Assembly (NCBI GenBank): GCA_934168245.1
Contig: CAKPMY010000019.1
Location: 1 to 7,814, forward strand
Origin: an uncultured Bacilli bacterium
GTDB lineage: Bacteria > Bacillota_I > Bacilli_A > RF39 > UBA660
Reading direction: 5' to 3'
Length of the DNA stretch: 7,814 nucleotides
Shown: in pieces, positions 1 to 6,881 of the stretch
Layout: each line of letters starts with the position of its first letter
Numbering within the stretch: position 1 is the stretch's first letter
Translations under genes and position numbers: made by a program
The notes under the pieces: model-generated
Told to the model about the DNA's origin: nothing
The model's database searches: none
The model's input: only the letters and a program-made list of their open reading frames with translations

Positions 1-84
1 ATATTCTACTCTCTTACTCAATTAAAAGATATAAGTCTTTTATTTGGAACAATTCTTTTATCAACAATAATAATTTTTACATAA
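1..84 (+). CDS. C-terminal end of a membrane protein (partial)
   Basis: An open frame enters from the left edge in frame 1 and stops at TAA (82-84), giving 27 residues. The last part (ISLLFGTILLSTIIIFT) is strongly hydrophobic and ends at the stop, as expected for the final membrane helix of an integral membrane protein. The stop lies immediately before a terminator hairpin and the gene converges on the minus-strand tRNA unit, which fits a real gene end. The family cannot be told from so short a tail. The other plus frames either stop early or run through the tRNA gene, so this frame is the best reading, but it remains unproven. Confidence 0.5.
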   Translation: MFYSLTQLKDISLLFGTILLSTIIIFT

Positions 85-122
85 AAAAACGATTTTCCCC
101 TTATTTTATAAGGAAAAAATCG
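82..122 (-). terminator. Intrinsic terminator of the tRNA-Trp unit, probably bidirectional
   Basis: On the minus strand a 14-bp stem (90-103 with 109-122, five-base loop) includes two G-U wobbles and is followed by seven U residues (complement of 83-89). On the plus strand the same wobble positions become C-A mismatches and the trailing T-run is weaker, so the main direction is minus. It sits 10 bases beyond the tRNA-Trp CCA end. It also lies directly after the stop of the plus-strand partial gene and may terminate both converging transcripts. Confidence 0.85.
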
Positions 123-131
123 GTATTTTCT

Positions 132-206
132 TGGCAGGGGCAGAAGGACTCGAACCCTCGTGTTCAGTTTTGGAGACTGACATATTAACCACTATATGAT
201 GCCCCT
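132..206 (-). tRNA. trnW: tRNA-Trp, anticodon CCA
   Basis: The minus strand folds into a complete cloverleaf. The acceptor AGGGGCA (206-200) pairs fully with TGCCCCT (142-136). The D arm has GG in its loop. The anticodon stem TCAGT/ACTGA carries the loop CTCCAAA with anticodon CCA, which reads UGG (Trp). The T arm is GAGGG/CCTTC with the loop TTCGAGT. The discriminator is G (135), the known bacterial TrpRS identity base, and CCA is encoded (134-132). A terminator follows 10 bases downstream. TATAAT-like strings lie upstream (around 255-270) but have no good -35, so it may be transcribed partly by readthrough from the tRNA-like RNA promoter at 479-507. Confidence 0.97.
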
Positions 207-211
207 AGAAA

Positions 212-225
212 GCTCTAAAAAGAGC
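212..225 (-). other. Small hairpin in the tRNA-Trp 5' leader
   Basis: GCTCT (212-216) pairs with AGAGC (221-225) across a four-base loop, five bases upstream of the mature tRNA-Trp 5' end. It is too short and lacks a proper U-run for a terminator. It could shape the leader for RNase P processing, or be chance. Confidence 0.3.
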
Positions 226-319
226 AAATTTTAAAATTTAAAACAATACAATTATATTACAATTATATTAATTTTTAGTTGTTTTTATTTAGTTACACTT
301 TGTTTTAATTTTGACAATA

Positions 320-338
320 TGCCACCGAAAGTGCCACC
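320..338. repeat. Direct repeat TGCCACC x2 (GGTGGCA on the minus strand)
   Basis: TGCCACC occurs at 320-326 and 332-338, start-to-start distance 12 bp, about one helical turn. These two copies are GC-rich in an otherwise very AT-rich spacer between the tRNA-like RNA and tRNA-Trp. Short tandem direct repeats of this kind are known as accessory binding sites for tyrosine recombinases beside tRNA attachment sites, but no integrase gene is present here. The remainder of 207-353 shows no gene. Confidence 0.5.
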
Positions 339-353
339 AATTTAATTTATAAC

Positions 354-454
354 ATTTAGGGATAGCCGTAGTTATAAGGAAAAATGGACTTTTTCGTTAT
401 CTACTGCAACGGTTTTGGAGACCATTATTATACCATTTAACTAATCCCCTAAAT
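354..454 (-). ncRNA. tRNA-like RNA with tRNA-Trp-type anticodon arm and an extended hairpin in place of the T arm
   Basis: Read on the minus strand, the segment folds as a four-way junction. An acceptor-like helix (454-444 with 354-363) has 10 pairs and one bulged G. A D arm has stem GTTA/TAAT (441-438, 430-427) and a seven-base loop containing GG. An anticodon arm, ATGGT/ACCGT (425-421, 413-409), carries loop CTCCAAA with CCA at 418-416, identical to the tRNA-Trp loop nearby. The variable loop and T arm are replaced by a 43-nt hairpin (407-365) of about 16 pairs in blocks: GC, GTAG/CTAC, ATAA/TTAT, GAAAAA/TTTTTC, with loop GTCCA. No TTCRA T-loop and no encoded CCA are present. Stem sequences differ from tRNA-Trp while pairing is kept, which argues for a maintained RNA rather than a fresh duplicate. 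It has its own promoter (479-507). It is unlikely to act as a normal elongator tRNA. Alternatives are a decayed tRNA-Trp gene or a regulatory pseudo-tRNA. Confidence 0.7.
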
Positions 455-460
455 ATGCCA

Positions 461-481
461 AATCAACTGAACAAGTTGATT
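461..481. repeat. Inverted repeat across the -10 box and start site of the tRNA-like RNA
   Basis: AATCAACT (461-468) and AGTTGATT (474-481) are perfect 8-bp arms around a five-base centre. The repeat overlaps the edge of the -10 box (479-484) and the predicted start site near 472. That placement suits a repressor operator. In a longer transcript reading through from the LysM-like gene it would also form an RNA hairpin, but no U-run follows it, so it is not a standard terminator. Confidence 0.4.
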
Positions 482-507
482 ATAGCATAAAGTTTTATCT
501 ATTTCAA
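479..507 (-). promoter_or_regulatory. Sigma-A promoter of the tRNA-like RNA
   Basis: On the minus strand TTGAAA (507-502) is followed by a 17-base spacer and a perfect TATAAT (484-479). Transcription should start near 472, about 18 bases before the tRNA-like helix. The -35 box lies only nine bases past the stop codon of the LysM-like gene. This shows that the RNA has an initiation point of its own and may also feed transcription into tRNA-Trp. Confidence 0.8.
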
Positions 508-515
508 GAAAAATA

Positions 516-1475
516 TTAATTACCAAATGTAATTTCATTTGTATTCGTTTTAGTATTATCTACAACTTTAATTTCTCCATTAAAAGCATTTATCTTTTCT
601 ATTGCAGGATTAAATATTGTTTGATCTAATTGCGGATTTTCCATATTATTGTATTTTCTAACTTCATCAATAGTACAACCAAATCTATCTGCCAATCCCC
701 ATGCCGAGTTACAATCCCCTCCGGCTCTAACTAATAAATCAGCATCCAAGTTTTCAGCTTTATAAGCAGCAAATCTACCTAAAGCCTCTGTGATGTTATC
801 AGCAACATTCGCAGGAGTTCTCCAAGAATCTTTAGCGAAGCACAACGTAACTTGAGACGTATTTTTATCCTTATCTATTGCACTTTCCGTTGATGAAGGC
901 ATTCTACCTGCATCTTTTAAATCAGTATATTGAAGTTTTCCACAATAAACATCGGTATTACTAAAACATTTGCTCATAGCAATCGCCAAAGCATCCGAAT
1001 CATTATTGTTGTTAGCATATTGTGCAATAATCTGTGCACCAATACCTTGCTCAAATTTAACATCCGTAATGTATTCCTGATCAATAGAAATTACTACACT
1101 ATTATCAACATTAATGGCTTCATTATTTTGAGAAAAGTTATATTTAACTCCATTTTCGTCTAATCTCCAACAAACATCTGCAATGAAATTATCATCACAC
1201 CCATTATCATTTATTATGATATTCAAATCATTAATTTGTTCCAAAGAAACTTCCGGTACCTCAGTTGGCATCATTTGTTCTAATGGAGCTTCCACAACAG
1301 GAACAGTAGTTTCTGTACTGTTTTTATGTCCGGAAAAAGCAGATACAGAAAAAATAGTAACTGCTGCAAGTCCAGCCGCTATTAATCTTGGTAAATGATT
1401 GTTTCTTTTAACTCTCTTTTTTCGATGAGCATATTTTTCAAGATTTTCTTCATATACTTGTAAATTTCTAGCCAT
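516..1475 (-). CDS. Membrane-anchored envelope protein with degenerate LysM-like C-terminal domain
   Basis: The 319-residue product has a short basic cytoplasmic head, one membrane helix or uncleaved signal (about 29-48, LPRLIAAGLAAVTIFSVSAF), an acidic Pro/Thr-rich linker (50-78), a middle domain (about 80-240) and a C-terminal segment (about 246-290). The C-terminal segment, with AWGLADRFGCTIDEVRKYNN and a closing INP-like NP, follows the LysM pattern (GDT..IA..FG.T..ELK..NN), although the usual GDT is GGDC. The middle domain recalls Amidase_3-type peptidoglycan amidases in layout (III at 86-88, VVISID at 127-132, DSDALAIAM at 159-167), but no zinc-binding histidines are visible, so any enzymatic role is doubtful. 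It has seven cysteines (93, 102, 170, 178, 212, 255, 267), unusual outside the membrane. The start ATG has GAGGTGA (1488-1482) seven bases upstream. The likely site of action is the cell surface, perhaps binding the wall. Function is unknown. Confidence 0.85.
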   Translation of the reverse strand: MARNLQVYEENLEKYAHRKKRVKRNNHLPRLIAAGLAAVTIFSVSAFSGHKNSTETTVPVVEAPLEQMMPTEVPEVSLEQINDLNIIINDNGCDDNFIADVCWRLDENGVKYNFSQNNEAINVDNSVVISIDQEYITDVKFEQGIGAQIIAQYANNNNDSDALAIAMSKCFSNTDVYCGKLQYTDLKDAGRMPSSTESAIDKDKNTSQVTLCFAKDSWRTPANVADNITEALGRFAAYKAENLDADLLVRAGGDCNSAWGLADRFGCTIDEVRKYNNMENPQLDQTIFNPAIEKINAFNGEIKVVDNTKTNTNEITFGN

Positions 1476-1494
1476 TGTATATCACCTCAAACTA

Positions 1495-1523
1495 AGTATA
1501 AATTAAATAAAACTCAAAGTCAA
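1495..1523 (-). promoter_or_regulatory. Candidate sigma-A promoter of the LysM-like gene
   Basis: On the minus strand TTGACT (1523-1518), a 17-base spacer and TATACT (1500-1495) precede the start codon. The predicted start (about 1488) falls at the edge of the ribosome site, giving a very short leader of around 13 bases. The DUF402 gene at the right end shows the same compact spacing between -10 box and ATG (20 versus 19 bases), which supports the call. A second TTGACG lies upstream (near 1570) but has no good partner box. Confidence 0.6.
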
Positions 1524-1652
1524 AACTAACTCAATCAACTTAACACATTATTAACACTATCAAAACGTCAAAAAAAATGATAAAATGAAACTAAGAGAAA
1601 GTGTACAAATTAAAAATAACGAATTTTACTAAAAATAATAGATATCGTCCCA

Positions 1653-1667
1653 TTAAAATCATTTTAA
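1653..1667. repeat. AT-only inverted repeat in the divergent intergenic region
   Basis: TTAAAAT (1653-1659) and ATTTTAA (1661-1667) flank a single C. The site lies between the divergent LysM-like and DUF3048 genes, where a shared operator would sit, but in such AT-rich DNA it could easily be chance. The rest of the 266-bp gap shows no gene. Confidence 0.2.
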
Positions 1668-1741
1668 AATAATACAGTCCCCACACAAAGTTTTTCCTAA
1701 AAGTAAAAAGAATATTAAAATAAATTCAGGTGAGGTGTACC

Positions 1742-2848
1742 ATGAAAAAGCAATCCACTAAAAAAAAGATAGTTCTAATCACAATAACAATAATAACAAT
1801 ATTACTATTATTCTGTATCGGCTTCTACCTACTTAAACCACAAAAACAAGTAGCCAAACCACCTAAAGAAAAACCAACTGAAGAAGAACCAGTAATTATT
1901 AAAAAATTAACTGTATATGATGAAGACAGTGCTCAACGTCCTATCGCCATTATGATTGATAACAACATTGGAAACGAATACCATTCTGGCCTTCAAGAAT
2001 CATACCTAAATTACGAAATAATTGTTGAAGGAGGTCTAACTAGAATAATGGCTATATATAAGGATAAAGACTTATCTCAAATTGGCCCTGTAAGAAGCTC
2101 AAGACATTATTTTCTTGACTATGCCATGGAAAGTGATTGCATATATGCTCACTTTGGCTGGAGTACCTATGCAGAAAATGACATTAAAACTTTAGGTATT
2201 AATAATATAAACGGTCTATATGATTCATATCCATTCTGGCGAGCAACTCATTTATATGCTCCACACAATGTCTTTACTTCAATTTCTAAATTATATGAGT
2301 ATGCTTCAGAGAAAAACTACTCACTAACTTCCACTAACTGGAAACTACTAAACTACACCCCAGATGAATTGGATCTAAATACACCAATTCGCTATGATAC
2401 AATAGTAAATGCAGAAACCGGGACTAAAGAAAAAGCCCCTATAACAAGAGAAGGTCTTTTGCCTGCAACTACCATTGATATCCCTTATTCATATTATCAA
2501 AACAGAAGTTATACTTATGATTCTATAAATAAATACTACCTTCGTTTTATGAATGGAATAGCACACATCGATGCAGATACTAAAGCCCAATTACACTACA
2601 AAAATATTATCATTGCCTACGTAAATAATTATCAATTAGATAGTTATGGCAGACAAAATCTAGATACGACTGGTACCGGCCAAGGCTACTATATAACAAA
2701 TGGCTATGCTTTACCAATTAACTGGACAAAATCTTCAAGAAATGATAAAACAAGATATACGTATAGTACTGGAGAAGAAATTACTGTAAATGATGGTAAT
2801 ACCTTTATTCAAATTGTACCAATTGGAAAACAAGTAACTATACAGTAG
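1742..2848 (+). CDS. DUF3048 (YerB-like) membrane-anchored envelope protein
   Basis: The 368-residue product starts with a basic stretch and a membrane helix (about 9-31), then a Lys/Pro/Glu linker (32-55) and the DUF3048 domains. Family hallmarks visible are RPIAIMIDN (66-74), the EGG.TR block (96-101), GPVRSSR (115-121), HNVF (175-178) and the closing DGNTFIQIVP (351-360), so both N- and C-terminal DUF3048 parts are present and the length is normal. B. subtilis YerB belongs to this family; its biochemical role is not established. No convincing lipobox precedes Cys25 (LLFC), so it looks anchored by the helix rather than by lipid. ATG 1742 is chosen because AGGTGAGGTG (1728-1737) lies just upstream; the in-frame GTG at 1730 falls inside that ribosome site. 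Only a weak promoter (TAAAAT at 1716-1721) is visible. It is the first gene of a five-gene run. Confidence 0.9.
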   Translation: MKKQSTKKKIVLITITIITILLLFCIGFYLLKPQKQVAKPPKEKPTEEEPVIIKKLTVYDEDSAQRPIAIMIDNNIGNEYHSGLQESYLNYEIIVEGGLTRIMAIYKDKDLSQIGPVRSSRHYFLDYAMESDCIYAHFGWSTYAENDIKTLGINNINGLYDSYPFWRATHLYAPHNVFTSISKLYEYASEKNYSLTSTNWKLLNYTPDELDLNTPIRYDTIVNAETGTKEKAPITREGLLPATTIDIPYSYYQNRSYTYDSINKYYLRFMNGIAHIDADTKAQLHYKNIIIAYVNNYQLDSYGRQNLDTTGTGQGYYITNGYALPINWTKSSRNDKTRYTYSTGEEITVNDGNTFIQIVPIGKQVTIQ

Positions 2849-2857
2849 GAGGAAAAC

Positions 2858-3832
2858 ATGAAAATAGGTTTATTTGGCTGTGGAGCATACGGAATGGCTC
2901 TAAGCAGTATTTTAGTAACAAACGACCACAAGGTAGAAATGTGGACAAAATTCCCTGAAGAAAAGGAAAAATTAGAAACAACAAGGAAAAACGAGAAATT
3001 ATTACCAAACTTTACTCTATCAGAAAAAATAAGAATAACAACTAGTGTAAAAGACTGCATAAAAGATAAAGATTTATTAATAATTGCAATACCAGCGGCT
3101 TTTATTGATTCCCTTGCCATAGAAATGCAACCATATATAAAGGATAATCACATTTTAATTGCCACTAAAGGAATCGAGCAAGGAACAGGATTATTTATAA
3201 ATGAAATACTAGAAAAATATCTAGATACAAAAAACATTGCTGCAATTTCTGGCCCTACCTTTGCTGTTGATTTAATAACAAAGATGCCGGCAGGCCTATC
3301 TGTAGCAAGTAAAAATGATGAAACAATCGCTCTAGCAAAACAAGCATTGCAAAATAAATATGTAAAACTACGCGCTACTCATGACATAATTGGTGTTGAA
3401 ACATGTGGTGTTATAAAAAATGTCATCGCCTTATCGTCTGGTATGCTCGCTGGATTAGGTGCTAACGATTCATCAACTGCCATGCTCCTAACAGAAGCAA
3501 TTCATGATATGAAAGAAATAATAGAAGCCTTTAATGGTGACAAGAAAACAGTATTATCGTTTGCTGGCTTTGGCGACTTACTTCTTACATGTACATCAAC
3601 CAAAAGTAGAAATTATAGTTTTGGAAAATTATTAGGCGAAAAACGACCAAAAGAAGAAATTGATGAATATCTAAAGAATACAACCGTAGAAGGTTTTTAT
3701 ACCCTAGAATCAATTTACAAATTACTTAAGGACAAAAAAGTATCTATACCAATTATTGATTTAATATATGACATTGCTGTAGAAGGCAAAAATCCCGAGG
3801 AGTTATTAACATTTCTTGTGGAAAAAAATTAA
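2858..3832 (+). CDS. gpsA: Glycerol-3-phosphate dehydrogenase [NAD(P)+]
   Basis: This cytoplasmic enzyme reduces dihydroxyacetone phosphate to sn-glycerol 3-phosphate, the backbone for phospholipids. In its 324 residues the N-terminal Rossmann motif GCGAYG (7-12), ATKG with the conserved lysine K104, SGPTFA (131-136), E181..K187-N with the catalytic-type lysine, GFGDLLLTCTS (237-247) and SRN (250-252) are all present in family order. The length is slightly below the usual 330-345. One deviation is that the segment normally reading LITRGL.EM is LLTEAIHDM (210-218). The ribosome site AGGAGG (2847-2852) overlaps the stop codon of the DUF3048 gene, with nine bases between stop and ATG, indicating translational linkage and one operon. 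GpsA identity is secure; the choice of NADH or NADPH cannot be read from the sequence. Confidence 0.96.
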   Translation: MKIGLFGCGAYGMALSSILVTNDHKVEMWTKFPEEKEKLETTRKNEKLLPNFTLSEKIRITTSVKDCIKDKDLLIIAIPAAFIDSLAIEMQPYIKDNHILIATKGIEQGTGLFINEILEKYLDTKNIAAISGPTFAVDLITKMPAGLSVASKNDETIALAKQALQNKYVKLRATHDIIGVETCGVIKNVIALSSGMLAGLGANDSSTAMLLTEAIHDMKEIIEAFNGDKKTVLSFAGFGDLLLTCTSTKSRNYSFGKLLGEKRPKEEIDEYLKNTTVEGFYTLESIYKLLKDKKVSIPIIDLIYDIAVEGKNPEELLTFLVEKN

Positions 3833-3873
3833 AATCAAACAATATACTAATATAATATAGAAAGGAGAAAGAA

Positions 3874-6177
3874 ATGTTAGAAATACAAAAGATAAGTAAA
3901 AGTTATACTACTGGCGATTTTACTCAAGTGGCTTTGGATGATTTCAGTTTAAAATTTCGGCATAAAGAATTTGTAAGCATTTTAGGACCATCAGGTTCCG
4001 GTAAAACGACACTTTTAAACATCATTGGAGGCTTAGACCATTATGATTCTGGTGATCTGATAATAAATAATAAATCCACAAAAAAATTCACTGAAAAAGA
4101 CTGGGATTCATATCGCAATAACTGTATCGGATTTGTTTTTCAAAATTATAATTTAATAAGTCACATAAGCATTTTAGAAAACATAGAAATGGGAATGACT
4201 TTGAGTGGTGTAGGTTCCCAAGAAAAACGAAAAAAAGCTCTAGAAGCCCTAAAAAAGGTAGGACTAGAAAAACATGCACACAAAAAGCCAAACCAACTAT
4301 CAGGTGGTCAAATGCAAAGAGTTGCCATAGCACGCGCCTTATCAACCAACCCAGATATTATTTTGGCTGATGAGCCAACCGGTGCCCTAGATTCTAAAAC
4401 TAGCAAACAAATCATGGAACTAATAAAGGAAATTTCCAAGAATAAATTAGTCATAATGGTAACTCATAACAGACAATTAGCCGAAGAGTATTCAACTAGA
4501 GTTGTTGAATTAAAAGACGGCAAACTTTTAAGTGACAGTAATCCAGTTACAGAAACAGAAAAAGATCAAAGTCACTTCAATATACGAAAAACTGCTATGA
4601 GTTTCTTGACCGCTCTTAATTTATCCTTTAACAACATAAAAACAAAGAAAGGCCGTACTGCTATAACCGCTTTTGCCTCATCAATTGGTATAATTGGCAT
4701 AGCCCTAATTTTATCTCTTTCCAATGGCTTTAAGATTGAAATTGATAAATTTGAAAAGGAATCATTATCAGAAGCCCCTATCATAATATCAAAGCAAGCA
4801 ATGAAATTAGACTCTGAAATGGTTTCTCAACTTCAAAGCAAATATACGGAGCGAAAAAGATACCCTAGTCAAAAGAAAGTTTATGTATTAGATGACACTA
4901 TGGAAAGTATGACTCATACTAATAATATCACTTCTGATTATATGAAATATTTAGACGGTCTAAATAGAAAAGATATAACTGGTATTGCCTATCAAAAAAG
5001 CACAGCCCTAAATATGATTAGTTATAGTAAAGAATCCGGCTACAAATTGATAAATAATACCATAATGGGCATGTCAACATGGACATTGCTCCCAACTAGG
5101 TTAAATAAAGATGAAGATGGTGTTATAGAGGAAAACTATGATGTCATTGCCGGTAAAGTAAAAGAAGATGAGCCAGGTTTAATCCTACAAGTTGATAGCC
5201 GTAATCAAATATATGCTAAAACATTAGAACAATTGGGATTAACTGGTTCAGAAGTTTCATTCGATGATATATTGAATAAAGAAATTAAAATTGCTTTAAA
5301 TGATGACTATTACATTAAATATGGTGAATACTTTGTCCCTAACACAAATTATGAAGAACTATATAATAATGAAAACAGTATAACAATAAAAGTTCAAGCA
5401 ATAATAAGAGGCAAAGAAAGCAAAAAAATGCTAAGTTCCGGAACTGGAATTGCATACACTGATGCCCTAGTTGCTCTTGTTATAGAAAAAAACAAAGATT
5501 CAGCAATTGTCAAAGCACAAGAAACAAAAGATTATAACATTTTAACAAATGAACCATTTAATAATGAAAATCTGACAAAAGAGACCATGTTAGGATATTT
5601 AGGAGCAGATAGCATACCAATCGCAATATACATTTATCCAAACGACTTTGAGTCAAAGGATAACATCACTACATATCTTGATGCTTATAATACAGGTAAA
5701 GTAGAAGAAGAACAAATAAAATATACTGATATGGCTAGTATGATTTCTTCTCTTTCAGGAAATATCATGGATGCAATAACCATTGTCTTGATTGCCTTTT
5801 CGTCAATTTCATTAGTGGTGTCATCAATCATGATTGGAATAATAACATACATATCTGTACTTGAAAGAACAAAAGAAATTGGAATTTTAAGAGCTCTAGG
5901 TGCTAGACGTAAAGATATAAAGAGAGTATTTAATGCTGAAACATTTATAATTGGAATCTTTTCTGGACTTTTAGGAGTAATTATTGCCAGACTACTAGTA
6001 ATTCCAACTAACATAATTATAGAAAATGCATCAGAATTATCAAATGTTGCAAAATTAAGCCCAATTCATGCTATAATACTTATTGTAATAAGTGTAACCT
6101 TGACAATAATAGGTGGATTAATTCCAGCAAGCATGGCATCAAAAAAAGATCCGGTTGAAGCACTTAGAACTGAATAG
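3874..6177 (+). CDS. ABC exporter, fused ATPase and MacB/FtsX-type permease
   Basis: The 767-residue protein joins a LolD/MacB-type ATPase (about 1-222) to a permease. ATPase motifs are intact: Walker A GPSGSGKT (38-45), Q-loop Q90, signature LSGGQ (142-146), Walker B IILADE (162-167, catalytic E167) and H-loop H198. The permease has a first helix (about 264-285), an extracytoplasmic domain of about 345 residues (287-632), and three C-terminal helices (about 634-660, 691-712, 731-752). The block ISVLERTKEIGILRALGARR (660-679) and the ending PVEALRTE are typical of FtsX permeases. This is the four-helix MacB (type VII, mechanotransmission) plan and not the ten-helix BceB plan; such proteins work as dimers and do not carry substrate through a classical channel. 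The substrate is unknown. AAAGGAG (3861-3867) lies six bases before ATG. A weak promoter-like TATAAT lies in the 41-bp gap after gpsA. Confidence 0.92.
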   Translation: MLEIQKISKSYTTGDFTQVALDDFSLKFRHKEFVSILGPSGSGKTTLLNIIGGLDHYDSGDLIINNKSTKKFTEKDWDSYRNNCIGFVFQNYNLISHISILENIEMGMTLSGVGSQEKRKKALEALKKVGLEKHAHKKPNQLSGGQMQRVAIARALSTNPDIILADEPTGALDSKTSKQIMELIKEISKNKLVIMVTHNRQLAEEYSTRVVELKDGKLLSDSNPVTETEKDQSHFNIRKTAMSFLTALNLSFNNIKTKKGRTAITAFASSIGIIGIALILSLSNGFKIEIDKFEKESLSEAPIIISKQAMKLDSEMVSQLQSKYTERKRYPSQKKVYVLDDTMESMTHTNNITSDYMKYLDGLNRKDITGIAYQKSTALNMISYSKESGYKLINNTIMGMSTWTLLPTRLNKDEDGVIEENYDVIAGKVKEDEPGLILQVDSRNQIYAKTLEQLGLTGSEVSFDDILNKEIKIALNDDYYIKYGEYFVPNTNYEELYNNENSITIKVQAIIRGKESKKMLSSGTGIAYTDALVALVIEKNKDSAIVKAQETKDYNILTNEPFNNENLTKETMLGYLGADSIPIAIYIYPNDFESKDNITTYLDAYNTGKVEEEQIKYTDMASMISSLSGNIMDAITIVLIAFSSISLVVSSIMIGIITYISVLERTKEIGILRALGARRKDIKRVFNAETFIIGIFSGLLGVIIARLLVIPTNIIIENASELSNVAKLSPIHAIILIVISVTLTIIGGLIPASMASKKDPVEALRTE

Positions 6178-6186
6178 GAGGAAAAA

Positions 6187-6879
6187 ATGGAAACATTAAT
6201 GAAAAAATTTTTTAGGTCATCCCTAATATCATCAATTATATTACTAGTAATAGGAATACTACTAATTTTTCAATCTGAGGTAACAATCATCTCAATTTCA
6301 TATCTAATTGGTACCTTATTAATTGCAATGGGCGCAATCGCGATAATCAAGTACATCAAAAATATAAATAATGTTGCTAGGGAGGAATTAGATATTTTCT
6401 ACGGAGTAGTAACAATTATTCTAGGAATTATCGTTATCTACAATCCTGAAGCCATAGCAAGTATCATCCCAATAATAATTGGAATAGGCATTGTTATAAG
6501 CAGTGCAACAAAATTGCAATATGCCCTAGAATTAAAAGCAAGTCTAAATTATCAATGGAAAACAACAATTGTAATTTCAATTATCAGTGCCGTTTGTGGT
6601 GTAATACTAATATGTAATCCATTCAAAGGTGCAGTTGTCATAATGCAAATAATTGGCGGCTTTATTGTTGCATACTCAGTTTTAGACATTATTTCAACAA
6701 TCACAATAAAAAAGAATGTGGCAGCAATCCATAATGCTATAGATGGAAATATAAACGATGCTGAAGTTGTAGTTGAAGAAAACCTAGAAGAAGAAACTAA
6801 AAAAGATTCAACAGAAACATCAAACACTAAAAAAGAAAAAAGCCGAAAAAATAAAAAGTTTTCAAAGGACAAAGAATAA
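6187..6879 (+). CDS. DUF308/HdeD-like six-helix membrane protein with charged tail
   Basis: The 230-residue protein has six hydrophobic helices (about 10-29, 32-56, 70-86, 88-106, 126-144, 147-172). They form three similar two-helix units, each reading G.(I/L).(I/L) then a short turn (QSEV, NPEA, NPFK) then a Gly-rich helix, the pattern of the HdeD/DUF308 family. E. coli HdeD is linked to acid resistance, but function in Firmicutes is unknown and should not be transferred. Residues 173-230 form a long charged tail, first acidic (EENLEEE), then lysine-rich, probably cytoplasmic and disordered. AGGAGG (6176-6181) overlaps the ABC gene stop codon, with only nine bases to ATG, so the two are probably translated together and may act together at the membrane. 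Confidence 0.88.
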   Translation: METLMKKFFRSSLISSIILLVIGILLIFQSEVTIISISYLIGTLLIAMGAIAIIKYIKNINNVAREELDIFYGVVTIILGIIVIYNPEAIASIIPIIIGIGIVISSATKLQYALELKASLNYQWKTTIVISIISAVCGVILICNPFKGAVVIMQIIGGFIVAYSVLDIISTITIKKNVAAIHNAIDGNINDAEVVVEENLEEETKKDSTETSNTKKEKSRKNKKFSKDKE

Positions 6880-6881
6880 AA

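Noticed and set aside
354..454. T-box riboswitch
   Set aside because: No T-box consensus (TGGNACC type) or terminator/antiterminator pair is present, and no amino-acid gene lies downstream; the elements match a tRNA-like fold instead.
461..489. Terminator of the LysM-like gene
   Set aside because: The hairpin lacks a following U-run on the minus strand and overlaps a strong promoter, so an operator-like role fits better.
930..1398. Plus-strand frames of 71-77 codons opposite the LysM-like gene
   Set aside because: They lie wholly antisense to a well-supported gene, lack ribosome sites and have no recognisable domains.
1730..1741. Upstream GTG start for the DUF3048 gene
   Set aside because: It lies within the AGGTGAGGTG ribosome site and has no site of its own; ATG 1742 is better placed.
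2809..3120. Minus-strand 103-codon frame across the DUF3048-gpsA junction
   Set aside because: It is antisense to the conserved GpsA Rossmann region, with no ribosome site or family resemblance.
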